Shown: positions 37,201 to 44,787 of the stretch, piece by piece | How the letters are laid out: the number at the start of each line of letters is the position of its first letter | Numbering within the stretch: the stretch's first letter is position 1 | NCBI GenBank assembly: GCA_934045905.1 | Contig: OW203773.1 | Coordinates: 15,425,246 to 15,489,245, forward strand | Direction: 5' to 3' | DNA: 64,000 nt | Source: Leuctra nigra | Lineage: Eukaryota; Arthropoda; Insecta; Plecoptera; Leuctridae | The notes under the pieces: generated by a model | What the model was told of the DNA's origin: nothing | What the model saw: the letters and a program-made list of their open reading frames with translations, nothing else | Databases searched by the model: none | Made by a program: the position numbers and the translations under genes

Positions 37201-38104
37201 CTGGCCTATACTTCTAAGCTATTAATATACACGATGCGCCAAGTATTTTTTGATTTTCAAATAAAGTTTTGACTTGGCAAATTTTTTGATATCATTACTT
37301 TTCAGTGCAGAATTTTTAGATTTCATATATTTTTTTTTAGTAGAAGAGACTTGGCTGGTATTTTTACACGAAGTGTTTTTTATGGGTTACATTTTCCATG
37401 GTACGTGTCAAATTTCGCTGGCCATGCTGACCACTGTCTATTTTAAGAGGATTGTCAATTAAATAAATGCCTGACTAACATGAATAATGTCAAATATCAC
37501 TGTCAGTTGCCCTAAAGATATCGCTTTTAATCTATTTCGACAAAATAAAGCTCTCGTCAAGCTTGAGCCTAGGCTTGATATACCCGTCATGGCGGCCAAA
37601 AATCAAAATCACAAATCACGTGCATTCTCCTTATAGAGTTATTTCTTTGTGTTATTTCTTTGTTTTCACTCTTACCTTCTTGTTCTGGAGGATCATCTTG
37701 ACGCACTGCGCCTGAATCTCGGGTTTCTCCTTCTTCTTGACCGCAAGATGCAAGATCGTGTCCCCCGTCGGCGGCAGGACACTGAAGTCCGGAGGATGCC
37801 GTTCAGCCTCCATCAACATCCTCAACACCTCGACATTGTTCGCCTCCGCCGCCAGCATCAGCGCCGACCTGTACGTCTTCCTGTCGACCTCGTTGGGATC
37901 GACGTCGGCGTCCAGCAGCGCCGCGACGTAGGCCTCGACGTCGTGGTCGCCGGCGGCGAGGCGGAGGCAGGCGGAGGCGGCGGCGGCGTCGCCGAGGAGG
38001 GCGATGAAGCCTGGGAGGTCGCGCTTGCGGTAGGCGCTGAGGAGGCGGTCCGGGGTGCACGGCGTGCATGACAGCAGGCGCTCGCCCTCCATTGCCAGGC
38101 GGAT
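9013..38104 (-). CDS. pain: Painless-like TRPA cation channel, complete coding sequence, ten coding exons
   Basis: Coding exons: 38104-37676 (ATG at 38092-38090), 31626-31318, 26509-26241, 24676-24349, 23343-23153, 22676-22597, 21398-20999, 13958-13704, 11179-10921 and 9162-9013 (stop TAG at 9013). All junctions are GT-AG and in phase; 2658 bases, 885 residues. Painless-group channels are about 900 residues. Order: degenerate ankyrin region (~30-430, including ALMLAAEANNVEVLRMLM and TALHHATDRHLVLQLLQHG), linker HPLVTSFLELKWQR (~485-500), S1 (~506-525), S2-S5, pore loop MMTGEFD (693-699), S6 with LLNLLNGLAVSDTQ, and a C-terminal heptad region. The protein should be a plasma-membrane cation channel; painless serves heat and mechanical nociception in flies, and function here is inferred. 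TRPA membership is near certain. Painless over the related pyrexia rests on length and on GAYIG, LEEH and pore patterns. Introns are large and full of transposons. Confidence 0.93.
9325..9610. repeat. Inverted-repeat-flanked stretch in TRPA intron 10
   Basis: CATTCACAATTAGAATAGCAAG near 9325 is inverted as CTTGCTATTCTAATCGTGAACG near 9587, with about 240 bases between. Probably a degraded MITE. Confidence 0.5.
10164..10232. repeat. Near-perfect short hairpin in a TRPA intron
   Basis: A 30-base stem with one 2-base bulge and a 7-base loop (GAAACAA): AGCAAGGCAGTA plus GGTGACGGTTTG on the left, its complement on the right. It could be a minimal MITE or a microRNA-like hairpin. Transcription is not shown. 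Confidence 0.8.
10275..10440. repeat. Dispersed repeat, inverse copy of 2440-2730
   Basis: Contains CTCCACCTGTTATCAG, ACACCGTCCTTCGGATGGG and GACGTTAAGCCGTTGG. This retroposon-tail-like sequence is shared with the CD36-gene intron. Confidence 0.65.
10921..11179 (-). CDS. pain: TRPA gene, exon 10 (post-S6 cytosolic segment)
   Basis: Acceptor ttttcag; donor GAT|gtgaga. Encodes YVSRVKLVHSIERMVLGQ through PVQ-type linker sequence to IIRAAED. The first base completes the Gly codon shared with exon 9. Basic and Trp-rich (WLRSHWLVRRV), as expected after the S6 gate. Confidence 0.9.
11269..11890 (+). mobile_element. Non-LTR retrotransposon 3' fragment, copy 1 of a local duplication
   Basis: Bases 11535-11760 encode YGAETWEMTQRDRGLL, EMDFLKRSCGVSRLEHV, NEEIRRRMGV and LVWYGHVQRMEPQR. 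This is the C-terminal tail typical of RTE-like LINE polymerases, after the reverse transcriptase domain. No RT catalytic motif is present; it is a dead 5'-truncated fragment. The whole stretch recurs 829 bases downstream. Confidence 0.85.
11888..12096. mobile_element. Half of a TTAA-flanked MITE
   Basis: Matches the right half of the element at 31707-32084, including GAAATTATTTTCATTGAAC, TATTTTGTTAACAATTACA and a terminus next to TTAA at 12097-12100. The left arm is missing. It separates the two LINE-fragment copies. Confidence 0.75.
12098..12795 (+). mobile_element. Non-LTR retrotransposon 3' fragment, copy 2
   Basis: Repeats 11269-11890 and continues further: RWPKRLEDW, then a basic stretch, then SRRGIGDDDWTDREGW, a characteristic end of RTE-like polymerases. 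Frameshifts and stops are present. The nearest neighbour is copy 1, so the pair arose by local duplication rather than by two insertions. Confidence 0.85.
12875..13703. repeat. 25-bp minisatellite made of splice-donor copies, TRPA intron 9
   Basis: About 33 head-to-tail copies. On the gene strand the unit is GAGCTCGTGG followed by GGTGAGTAGCATGTT. The exon 9 end reads GAGCTAGTGG|GGTGAGTAGC around the boundary, so every unit repeats the exon end and its donor. Nearly all units keep GTGAGT; one near 13003 reads GTGGGT and one near 13103 lacks a base. The array touches the exon with no spacer. Long reading frames on both strands are a by-product of the repeat. Confidence 0.97.
13704..13958 (-). 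CDS. pain: TRPA gene, exon 9 (end of S5, pore loop, S6)
   Basis: Acceptor ccttcag; donor GG|gtgagt. Encodes FYALFRDSDEKDNLFAHP, SVFKTVVMMTGEFDLSDI and, after a short turret, FVVFVFLIAIVLLNLLNGL and AVSDTQAIKDDAELVG. GEF-D is the pore-loop signature of the painless/pyrexia group; the S6 end LLNLLNGLAVSDT is highly conserved. This is the most diagnostic exon of the gene. Confidence 0.97.
14105..14241. mobile_element. Short foldback MITE
   Basis: GGGGCTGGATTCACGAAAGG and, inverted, TTCTGTGAATCTGGCCCC at the ends, with arms complementary to the centre (AATACGTACTATCTT). A related copy with an internal duplication lies at 16976-17158. Confidence 0.85.
14430..14825. repeat. ~133-bp tandem repeat, three units
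   Basis: TTAAAATAAATCCACATGT recurs at ~14440, 14573 and 14707, with the flanking TTTAAGAGTGA and ATTTTATAACC words. AT-rich and non-coding. Distantly inverted-related sequence (TTAAACCTACATCGAAG) appears twice at 16640-16760. Confidence 0.8.
16370..16455 (+). repeat. tRNA-like sequence, probable SINE head
   Basis: A-box-like TAGCCCAGCTGTTAGCG followed by B-box-like GTGTTCGATTCCCGC with terminal GCAGC complementarity (GGCAGCATAG and CGCTGCAG). The middle is too long and unpaired for a functional tRNA. Confidence 0.6.
16976..17158. mobile_element. Foldback MITE with internal tandem duplication
   Basis: Same family as 14105-14241. The core TATCTTTGGTAATATCTTTC plus AACATGGTGTTCTTGG is present twice in tandem, and the ends read TGGATTCACAAAG and TTTTCGTGAATCC. 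Confidence 0.8.
17262..20072. repeat. Large foldback with 0.47-kb arms
   Basis: Left arm 17262-17738 and right arm 19603-20072 are inverted copies, sharing for example GATCCTCAAAAAATCGGACG, CATTTTGGGCTCCAGGGCTG and AACCCTTTGGGGGGTGGGAG. The ~1.9-kb centre holds a copy of the CGCTCGCT-ended repeat. No transposase was recognised. Possibly two opposed copies of one element, or a single foldback transposon. Confidence 0.85.
18390..19290 (+). repeat. ~0.9-kb dispersed repeat with CGCTCGCT-type end
   Basis: Begins GTAACGCGTTGATGAGCGAG and ends with a poly-A run (19209-19238), then ACGCTCGCTTCGCTCGCTC. A partial extra copy of the start lies at 17980-18060. Full copies at 52020-52922 (same strand) and 26785-27680 (opposite). 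Repeated text such as GAACGGTCATTATCAG and TTGACAGCCAACACGC is shared by all three. Non-coding; class not assigned. Confidence 0.85.
20118..20767. mobile_element. ~650-bp MITE inside another repeat
   Basis: Ends ATATCGCACCCTTA and TAAGGGTGCGATAT are perfect inverses; GTGTAAAACAGTGACAACTG recurs internally at ~20131 and ~20212 and, inverted, at the right end. It interrupts the family containing AAAATAGCACACG. Confidence 0.8.
20999..21398 (-). CDS. pain: TRPA gene, exon 8 (S2 to S5)
   Basis: Acceptor ttctccag; donor AAG|gtagaa, a weak donor. Encodes a Ser-rich S1-S2 loop (NSTGVPSSPSSHSR), S2 LPITLLAAIFWLLLVLREL, S3 ENLLEIALICSSGYTLIL, S4 MRFFAADTILLSWGELIVL and S5 FFKFLAWYSILIIAFAL. Strongly GC-biased third positions, unlike the flanking introns. 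Confidence 0.95.
21714..21831. mobile_element. 118-bp hairpin MITE (TA target)
   Basis: Almost perfect inverted repeat: AGGCTGCATTTCACCAA and its inverse at the ends, with CCAAACCCGGGTTAGAGG and CGGTAAACCTGGTTTAG pairing nearer the centre. Flanked by TA on both sides. Confidence 0.9.
22597..22676 (-). CDS. pain: TRPA gene, exon 7 (S1)
   Basis: An 80-base exon, acceptor tttcag, donor ACAG|gttgat, which is a weak donor. Encodes LNLACFIFFVLFFTLHILW and then VNERHHT, the first membrane helix. Its phases (1 base in, 1 base out) are the only ones that join exons 6 and 8. Confidence 0.93.
23153..23343 (-). CDS. pain: TRPA gene, exon 6 (pre-S1 linker)
   Basis: Acceptor ctccag; donor GG|gtaact. Encodes AQPESSSKTYLEMGSKR, then APLLYMSANADLRPLLKHPL and VTSFLELKWQRLSWIF. 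The block L-x-x-H-P-L-V-x-S-F-L-x-L-K-W just before S1 is characteristic of the painless/pyrexia group. Confidence 0.95.
24007..24248 (-). mobile_element. Short deletion form of the Helentron-like element
   Basis: Reads ACCCCATAAAAAACACTCCG at one end and GTGGAGCGACCGCTCCACTAG at the other, the two termini of the long copies at 35506-37387 and 55793-57111 in reverse. The internal ~270-bp units and most of the foldback are missing. Flanks are A and A, so no target duplication. Confidence 0.85.
24349..24676 (-). CDS. pain: TRPA gene, exon 5 (last ankyrin repeats)
   Basis: Acceptor ctacag; donor CCG|gttagt. Encodes SWSSSEDHEDCLQQLL, LDINHANIYSNTALHHATD, LVLQLLQHGAYIGGENSK, LEEHLSDCV and EITFDYSCLVPPGKP. 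NTALHHA is a textbook ankyrin core. The donor was chosen because it keeps phase 0; reading on would add ~25 residues to a stop. The acceptor lies ~14 bases from the end of a dispersed repeat. Confidence 0.92.
24690..24800 (-). repeat. Fragment of the CGCTCGCT-ended repeat next to a TRPA acceptor
   Basis: GTCACGGTACTCTTATGGCA and CTTTCTCT, then CTGCACTGCCCAAATCAAAC, match the terminal region of the copy starting at 26800. It supplies the sequence just upstream of the exon 5 acceptor on the gene strand. Confidence 0.75.
25185..25423 (+). repeat. Dispersed repeat, second copy of 3215-3460
   Basis: Shares CTTCCTTACAATGACTATGG, GCTAGCACCAACACAA, GTTTAGGTTGGCAAAG and TTGAACAGCCTGTA with the copy in the CD36-gene intron. 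Same orientation. Confidence 0.8.
25430..26235. repeat. 33-bp minisatellite abutting a TRPA splice donor, intron 4
   Basis: About 24 units of CGACACACCGGCGTGTCC followed by ACTAGCACTGCCTAT. Each unit holds the near-palindrome GACACACCGGCGTGTC. The array ends ~6 bases from the exon 4 donor (CACG|gtgagtgacac). Because 33 is divisible by 3, long reading frames of 11-residue repeats appear on both strands; they are not genes. Confidence 0.96.
26241..26509 (-). CDS. pain: TRPA gene, exon 4 (ankyrin repeats)
   Basis: Acceptor ttcccag; donor CG|gtgagt. Encodes GSHTMLQLACSRGHLNAVL, LLKLGADVTATSRNNSCTPV, CLASARAHADILRALL and TEEGDTALMQLTR: two good ankyrin repeats with the LxxAxxxG/HxxxLxxLL pattern and the start of a third. 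Confidence 0.95.
26617..27800. mobile_element. Composite repeat: short inverted ends around the ~0.9-kb CGCTCGCT-ended repeat
   Basis: TTTGGATACGATTGGAGAC and TTTTAATCATGATTAGATC at the left; ATCTAATCGTGATTAAAATTT near 27755 is the inverse. Bases 26785-27680 are the minus-strand copy of the family seen at 18390-19290. The outer family recurs at 58656-59255. Confidence 0.7.
27801..31317. other. TRPA intron 3 remainder, no gene seen
   Basis: AT-rich DNA with poly-C tracts near 29715-29727 and 29880-29892 and a G-rich run near 28840. A stretch at 28140-28700 looks unique. No RNA gene or exon recognised. Confidence 0.6.
31318..31626 (-). CDS. pain: TRPA gene, exon 3
   Basis: Exactly 103 codons, phase 0 both ends; acceptor ctttcag, donor AAG|gtagga. 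Encodes VDFLNRLNKAGHSAVLICSR, LAVLRVFLEHPAIDLDSAK, RVDEDVLIRMLSYGEDQV and EFCDK. The ankyrin pattern is degenerate, as in painless. Antisense reading frames across it are shadows. Confidence 0.93.
31707..32084. mobile_element. 378-bp foldback MITE, TTAA target
   Basis: Ends GACGGCGGAGTAGTGAG and, inverted, TATAAACCCAGCCGTC, flanked on both sides by TTAA (31703-31706, 32085-32088). Arms of ~180 bases. TTAA duplication is the hallmark of piggyBac-type transposition; no transposase is present. A second copy is split at 55488-57186. Confidence 0.9.
32252..32980. mobile_element. ~730-bp MITE
   Basis: Ends CGTCGGCTTGGTACTTGTTT and, inverted, AAATAAGTACTAAGCCGACG, each next to GTCCTATATCC-type sequence; that word recurs internally at ~32459-32520. 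ATTT flanks both sides, so a 4-bp target duplication is possible. Confidence 0.75.
33322..33418. repeat. Short inverted repeat
   Basis: CCCAATTCTGATGGAATTCG at the left and CCATCAGAATGGAATTGGG at the right, with a ~40-base centre. A small foldback; no target duplication resolved. Confidence 0.65.
33419..35505. other. TRPA intron 2, repeat fragments only
   Basis: Fragments of the GGGAAGGAGG/AACCCTCCCA family at ~33585 and ~34660 and a long poly-G at 34182-34195. No exon or RNA gene recognised. Confidence 0.55.
35506..37387 (+). mobile_element. Helentron-like element, long copy with four ~270-bp units
   Basis: Starts CTAGTGGAGCGGTCGCTCCA, in which GTGGAGCG and CGCTCCAC form an 8-bp hairpin with a 2-base loop. 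A tandem array of ~270-bp units follows (ACCGGAAGTGACGTCATATC at ~35960, and variants at ~36231, ~36497 and ~36769). It ends with a ~400-bp foldback (CCATAAAAAACAC and GTGTTTTTTATGGGT). Flanks are T and T with no duplication. AAT and AGT microsatellites lie at 35777-35823. No Rep/helicase gene, so non-autonomous. Confidence 0.8.
37676..38104 (-). CDS. pain: TRPA gene, exon 2 (start codon, N terminus)
   Basis: Acceptor tcttcag; donor AAG|gtaaga. Twelve untranslated bases precede the ATG at 38092-38090. Encodes MEGERLLSCTPCTPDRLL, AYRKRDLPGFIALLGD, then YRSALMLAAEANNVEVLRML and GDTILHLAVKKKEKPEIQ. The acceptor shows that a 5' non-coding exon exists. Very GC-rich with Ala codons in the middle (~37900-38000). 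Confidence 0.94.
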
Positions 38105-38131
38105 CTGAAGATATAACAACATGATTTGATA

Positions 38132-38682
38132 TTCGCACAATTAAGATCAGCTCTGCACTCTAGTGGTGGAGATGTGGTACTAGAGGAAAGGGTTCAACAT
38201 TCAATTCTCCGTAAGGAACGTGTAGAGTTTGGATACCTCTACATCATACACTATTAAACATAGAACCATAAAAATTGTAAGTAGTATAGAAAAGATTATG
38301 CTTATTCGATCTGTCACCTCAGAAATGCATTTATTGTGTCTAAATAATTATAAAATAACTTTCCGTATGAAGCTAATACGGCTTATACTGTAGCCTGATT
38401 GGTCTGTTGAACCATTTCCTGTACTCTGATTGGCTGCTGCATTTCATGTTTGCATGATTATTACGCTGCAATTTAACCTCGGAGAAAAATTCTGAGGTGA
38501 CAGATCGATAAAGCATAATCTTTTCTATACTCGTTACTTTTTTCAGGGTTCTATGTTTAATAGTGTATGAAGTAGAGGTATCCAAACTCTACACGTTCCT
38601 TATGGAGAATTGAATGTTGAACCCTTTCCTCTAGTACCACATCTCTACCACTAGAGTGCAGAGCTGATCTTGATTGTGCGAA
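38132..38682. mobile_element. 551-bp foldback MITE, copy 2 (TA target), 27 bases from a TRPA acceptor
   Basis: Same length and orientation as 4888-5438; starts TTCGCACAATTAAGATCAG and ends CTGATCTTGATTGTGCGAA, TA on both sides. On the gene strand it ends 27 bases before exon 2, so the branch-point region may lie in or beside it. Confidence 0.92.
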
Positions 38683-38828
38683 TAACAACATGCTTTGATA
38701 TAGAAATGGAATAGAAAAGCGAAGTGATAAATCCATCCGGCCAAACGAGTATAGAGTGCAATATGGTTTTTGTTGATAAACCTCATATATGTAGATGTGA
38801 ATAAATGCCAACTGCAATATTAAAATAT

Positions 38829-38901
38829 TTCCTTGATTGGGATTCGAACCCACGACCTTCAGATATCTAGTCTGATGCTCTACCAACTGAGCTACCAGGG
38901 C
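38829..38901 (-). repeat. tRNA-like SINE head
   Basis: Minus strand reads GCCCTGGTAGCTCAGTTGGT then AGAGC (A box) and GGGTTCGAATCCC (B box). The D and T arms are good; the acceptor stem has mismatches and the loop CTAGATA would give anticodon AGA without the long variable arm of a serine tRNA. A tRNA-derived SINE or pseudogene is likelier than a working tRNA. Confidence 0.7.
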
Positions 38902-39107
38902 AAATTAGAGGTCGCGTTGGTTGTAGGCACACTGAACTTTACATAATATAACAGTTTTTGGTGCAACGATGGTGCTGAGTTCAAGGCCGGTGCAACTGCC
39001 CTATAAGTATAGCACCGTTAAATATTTGATAATGATGGAAAATTTAGTGAATCTCTCACTTAGGGATGGTGTTTTGGAGGTAACCTGCGAAATAAAAACG
39101 CGCACCC

Positions 39108-39180
39108 CGACTGGGAATCGAACCCAGATCTTTCGGGTTTCCGGCCCTATGCTTTAACCATTAAGCTATCGGGACGCATT
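39108..39180 (-). repeat. tRNA-like sequence, second SINE-type head
   Basis: Minus strand: GTCCCGATAGCTTAATGGTT, then AAAGC (A box) and CTGGGTTCGATTCCCAG (perfect T arm). The acceptor stem GTCCCGA/TCGGGGT pairs with wobbles. The anticodon loop CCGGAAA lacks U33, arguing against function. Confidence 0.65.
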
Positions 39181-40575
39181 CTTAATCAGCAGGTTGGGTT
39201 GCCATACAACTCTTGCGAGTCCGAGTATCTGACCTATACACGAAGACTGAAGCGCTTCGACTTCATTTGACAACGTGAATACATCTCTCTCGAATGGCTA
39301 TGCTCAAACTATCATCGTTAATAATTTATTATACAATCGACACTTCTATCAGAATTATGTTAAATGACCTGTTTGGGAGCTTAAAGTACGTGTCTGGCTT
39401 TGATGTAACTATAACAATACTGGGTAAATTACTGATAGTTGACATTGTATAGTCCAAAATAATCTCAATTATTTCTCGAACGCAGGGAAGCGTCCCGCCA
39501 GTCTATTTAGTATTCCCAATTGCGTCATTGTACGCAGAGCCATATGCTGCTGAATAAGAGGAGGATGCACTGGAATCAAATCAGAATTATGTTACGATAT
39601 AATTAACTTGATCTTAATTAAATATTTACTCAAGCAAAATGATCTAACAAGGTTATTAACTTTAATTAAATTAACATCAAGAGAGAGTCTTGAAAACTCA
39701 CAGAATTCTGAAAATATATCATGATTAAAGGGGATAGATCAAGATTACAGAACTTCAGATAAAATTTAAATTTATTTGTATAAATTAAGGGAATCATTAA
39801 TGGCTTGTTGGTGCACGGGTTTAAACTTAATTTGCATTCCATTTATTCCAGTTATCAAACTTTTTGCCGATATTATGATATTATGTTTTTTTCCTATGGT
39901 ATTTTTTTTTACCAATTCAGATCATTTTTAAAGTTTGTATATACGGACGATGTAGGTAATGTTTATTTTTTCTTCGCTATTTACATAGGGAACTGATTTA
40001 TTTTTCCGTGATATTTGTAACTAATTGTGTTCCCTATCCCCGTATTTTTGTTTAAATTAAATTTAACATTTTCGGTAACAACCCAACCCAAAGCAAGTCC
40101 TTCTGCCACACGTTAGAAAAAGTTTAAATTAAATCGGGCTCCAAAACTATCTAAATATAGCATATTATTATTAATCAGCTTTTGCAAAAGCAGCTAACCC
40201 TGTTCACAATGAGGATTCGATCATGATCCAAAATCTCGATTGAGTTGTAAGAACGCAATTGAAATCTGAATCATGATCGAACTCAAGGTTTGTTTTGTTT
40301 TTTTGTTTGTTTTAACATTTTATTTATTATAAACAGGTTAATACATATAGTCAGACTAGGCCACATAGCCATGACTGGCTAGCCTGTGGCAATACATAAT
40401 TCAATAAACCATAATAAATCATAAAGAAATACAATATCAATATTGCAGACATAATTAATTAATTCAATAAACAATACAAATTCATAAGAAATACAGGATT
40501 ATATTACAAAGTATTTACCAAACGTAATTGAGTTGTATAGGAAAAATAACATTAATAATAATACTCATCTGAATC

Positions 40576-40611
<36 letters not shown>

Positions 40612-43600
40612 TATTCAATTAATGATCTCTATTTATCAACCAATCTTTGATTTCCTTTTTAATAATAACATATTTATCTAACTGTTTCAAAACAGGGGGA
40701 ATGATATTAAAAATAGTAGGGATTGTATATTGAAGCCGCCTTTTGCCATGAAACAAAAGAAATCATGAATTTTAAAAACGAAAACTTACAAATGCGCTCT
40801 AATTGCATGTAACAAGCATTATAAAGTTTAACTTGAATCTTGCCTCCATTTTGATTTCAATTGTAATTAAACTGGATCATGGAACAGGGTTAAAAAGTCA
40901 AGATTCAAAGTCGGTAATCAACGGCTCTGATTAAGTGAGCATTCTATCAGTTACACCCACAAACAGAATATTATATCACTCACTCTGTTCCAACCCCCAA
41001 GTTGTGATGCATTAGGGGTTGAAATTAGCTCTCGCCGTCGTACCAGGCCAGTAGAATGATTGCGGGGAAGATAAGTTATTTGTCAGATACTTGCCAGGCT
41101 GGCGAGCACTTTATTGCACGGTTACAATACATAATAGCCCGTCAGCCAGTATCCATTTAGATATATCATTTATTTTGTTATTTCATAGCAGACGTAATAT
41201 CCTTTATAACCATATCAAATATCAAATGTCATGATAACTAATGATTGTGACACTAATGGGCGATTTTCTCTCTGATTGACAGCAGCAGAATTCTTAAAAA
41301 CTCGGTGTTTGCTGCAAATGAATCATGATAATAGACTACATTTCATTCGAATAGGAAATAATCAATTTGAAAAATAATTCTCATTTTACTCGAATGTTCT
41401 ATAAGATAGTAAAATGCACTAAAAAGTTGTTTACCATTAAGAAAATTCCACATATTAAGATAATTTTTCAGATGACTTCCTGAAATTGTTGATGAATTTA
41501 TTTTTTATTAGCCGAAGCAAGATAGCTCAGTCAGCTCTTAAATATAGCTCTTACGTTTTTTGAAATTGTGTCTTCCCACTCAATAATTTTTAAAAAATCA
41601 GATAGTAACGACCCATTACAGCCTAATAGACTAAATAATGCCGCACACTGGAGTTCATTATGACCTCTACGACCTCAAAGTGTTAAATACGATTATTTTC
41701 GATTATTTTATTAAAAATATCGTATTTAACACTTTGAGGTCGCACCTGAGGTCATAATGAACTCCAGTTTGCGGCATTATTTAGTCTATTAGGCTCTAAT
41801 GGGTCGTTACTATCTTATTTTTTAAAATTATTAAGTGGGAAGACAAAATTTCAAAAAAACACTATGACGAACCGTGCGATTTCCGTTCGCTTCCGTTTGA
41901 CTCTTAATACCGGCGGGTTCGATTAATGTGGGCGTCCGACGTCCGTTCTGACTACTAATTATAAGTGACTTGCACAGTCGAGAGGCAATTGTCTGGAAGG
42001 TTCTCTACTAATATGCCACGACGTCTCCATCCCAACGTCATTCTTACCTATTTTTCATCATAATCACTCTTCTGTATCGTAATTAGCCTAAAGCTGCAGA
42101 ACAGTGACGTTCTATACTCAAGGGTGACATGGTCTATGATTATTATTTTAGCCAGAGATATTGAGACGTTTTTGATTAAGTTAATCCATTCGTAGGTACA
42201 CTCAACAAAACATAAAATGGTGCTTGAACAAGACTTATTGGCTGCTATGGGAAAACGGTACTCTTTTGTCACGTTATCTGTTTTTTGTTTACCTTGCTTA
42301 TGGGCAGGTTCCTTGACAATAAATCCTTGTTATTATCAATAAAATCAGAGCTCCATCCTACTAGAGTAAGATAACGAGTTAACATATACTTCATCGGATG
42401 ATATCACCAAATCTATTTCAACCAAACCATTTATTTTGATACTGTTTTATATTTTGTTGGGTATACGTAGGGAACTATTATATCTAATGTTTGAATCTTC
42501 TTATTTTATAAGAACGCAATTAGACTAATAAACTCTATAATTAAATTACGTACCTAATTACCTCACAATAGTCTCCTTTGGACTTTGCTTCGACAATGAA
42601 TATTTTTTAACAGTTCTTATTCTTCCTCTAACTACGAACAGACTGATTGACTAATCTCCCAATGACCAATCTGTCCCCCACTGTCATGCTCAAGTCCTTC
42701 TTCAGCCACATTACGTCAATCCCACAGGATATGACGGACCACATATGAACGAAATTACAATACAATAATATCGTATCTATTGACATTGTCACTATCCAAA
42801 ATAGAACTGGACATAAACCGATGATTAATCAGGAACTTGCGGGAATGTAAAAAGTTTAATGTCGAGATTTGTTAATATGTCTGGTTTTTGTAACTCAATG
42901 TTTGGAACTGTTTCCAGTCTGATGCATTATTTTACCGTTCAAACGGACTGCGGGTTATAGTCTTTCATACACTTTCTTCGAAGTATGTGAACAAAGTAAT
43001 CGCCAGATTATTTTGATAACAGCCGTGTAAACACATTATGTAAACGCGTATGGTAAACACAAGAAAACACTCTGATTAATTATTACACCTATATAAACAC
43101 ATAGCAAAACAGCTGATTCTTTTCTTCCTGTTTTAAATTTAAAGGTTTGGAATTTTTCAATTCTAGATCATTGTATTCCATAATTTCACACAGGTATTTT
43201 GATATGTTATGCTTCAAGTACCGGTGAGAAGGATGCGGTAGTGGCCTACTAGTAGGGAACCTTCACATCATTTGCCTCTCGACTCTGTGAACCACGAAAG
43301 AATGTAGAAATCGTCTTGAATCTGTTTTCTTTCATATCATTGCAAAATTCTTTCTGTACCCAATTCATCTAGTTTTACAAATCACAAAATAAAATGTATT
43401 ATTGTACTAAAATTCACAGCGATCAATATTTTGAAACAAGACTAGTATAAGCCATGGACAAAACTTTTCGCTGTTAAAAAGTACAAAGCAAGTTTTAAAA
43501 GAAATTCTTTCTTCAATTCATGTTAAATGCATTATCATAGTTTTCAAGAAGTTATGTTCTATTTTCCTTCGTCGAGTCTTTTCTTAATAGTCGTGACAAA

Positions 43601-44780
43601 ATATTACATTCATACGTACTTCATGGAATTCTATTTTATCTTTCCTAAAACTCTTCCACTCGAGCAGGAACTTTAGCGTCATTTCGTATATTTTCAAATC
43701 GTTTTGACGTTCGTGTAATAGATTTGATATATTTTAATTTAAAAAATCACGAGCACGTTTGAATAAAATATCGCATGATTAATGTTGGCCACCAGATATG
43801 GATTACTTTTCTCTAAAAATAACGTGTGGCACAGATGAAGATTCGCTGTATGATTTAGTTGATGCACGGGCGGAAATGTGGGACTACATGTTTAAAGGTC
43901 TATTTTTATAGAGCAATGTTATGAATCACGATTCAGGATCATGACTGTAATTTAATAAATTGAATCGGAGTAACAGAACAAAGGGAATGGTAACAATACC
44001 TGAAGTAGAGAGAAGAATGTCAGAACTGAATGCTGTATGCTTGAAATGATTCAGTTGTGAATTAGTAAAAAATTTGATTCGAATATTTATAATTAATCAG
44101 TAAGTAATTCAGTGGAATCCGGGATTTAGAAACAATGCGTAATAATTATTGTTCACCTTAAATATGTTTCTTCTAAACCTAACAAAATGAATAATAATTT
44201 TAATTCGATGGCATTTTGTCATGCTGCGTTATTAAAATTTAAAAATTGTGAGTTCATTAACTAAATGTTTATTTTAAAAAAATCCCATTGAATTTGGTAT
44301 TGCTCCACTGCATTTTATGATATTTATATTTGGTTAAAGATGACATGAAGAGGTAAATGGATCAAAAGAGGCCCACGCACTTTTGAAATTGCATTAAATG
44401 TAAAAGATGTCAAATTGGAACAACCACTAAACTATTTTCTTTAGGGTTGATATTGAAATAAAAATATGATTTCCTAACTGACAAGTAGAACTATCTGGGT
44501 CAAGAAGGGAACATAGCCTACATAAAAATGATAAATTTAATAGGAAACGTTTTAGTAAGCCTTTAATTTGTCAAATTTCCAATTTGCGGTCCGTTAAAAC
44601 TTCATTTGAGAAAGTTTTGTTTATACTTTTGACAACATTGAAGCTTGTACAACACGCAAAACTGAATCCTTTTGTTGTAATTTCTTGTATTCCCTTTGTT
44701 GAATTTGCCAAACATCAATTTTTACCTAGGCAATTAAATATAAAAATACGCTGATTTTATTTTAATTCTAAGAAGAGCTT
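39181..44780. other. Presumed TRPA intron 1, mostly AT-rich
   Basis: Contains an AAT microsatellite (~40576-40608), the MITE at 41551-41862 and a GTGGCCTACTAGTAGG repeat fragment near 43235. No exon recognised in about 5.6 kb. If the first exon at 45445 is correct, all of this is intron. Confidence 0.5.
41551..41862. mobile_element. ~310-bp foldback MITE
   Basis: Long nearly perfect arms: TTTTTTGAAATTGTGTCTTC, GATAGTAACGACCCATTA and GCCTAATAGACTAAATAATG on the left, inverted on the right, meeting around CGATTATTTTCGATTATTTT. No coding sequence; target duplication unclear. Confidence 0.85.
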
Positions 44781-44787
44781 TTGTCAA

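Noticed and set aside
37649..38138. Antisense and alternate frames over TRPA exon 2, including an Arg/Pro-rich 111-codon frame.
   Set aside because: Shadows caused by GC-rich third positions of the real ankyrin frame.
38829..39180. Two functional tRNA genes.
   Set aside because: Mismatched acceptor stem in one, missing U33 in the other, and anticodons that do not fit the arm structure; tRNA-derived SINE heads are likelier.
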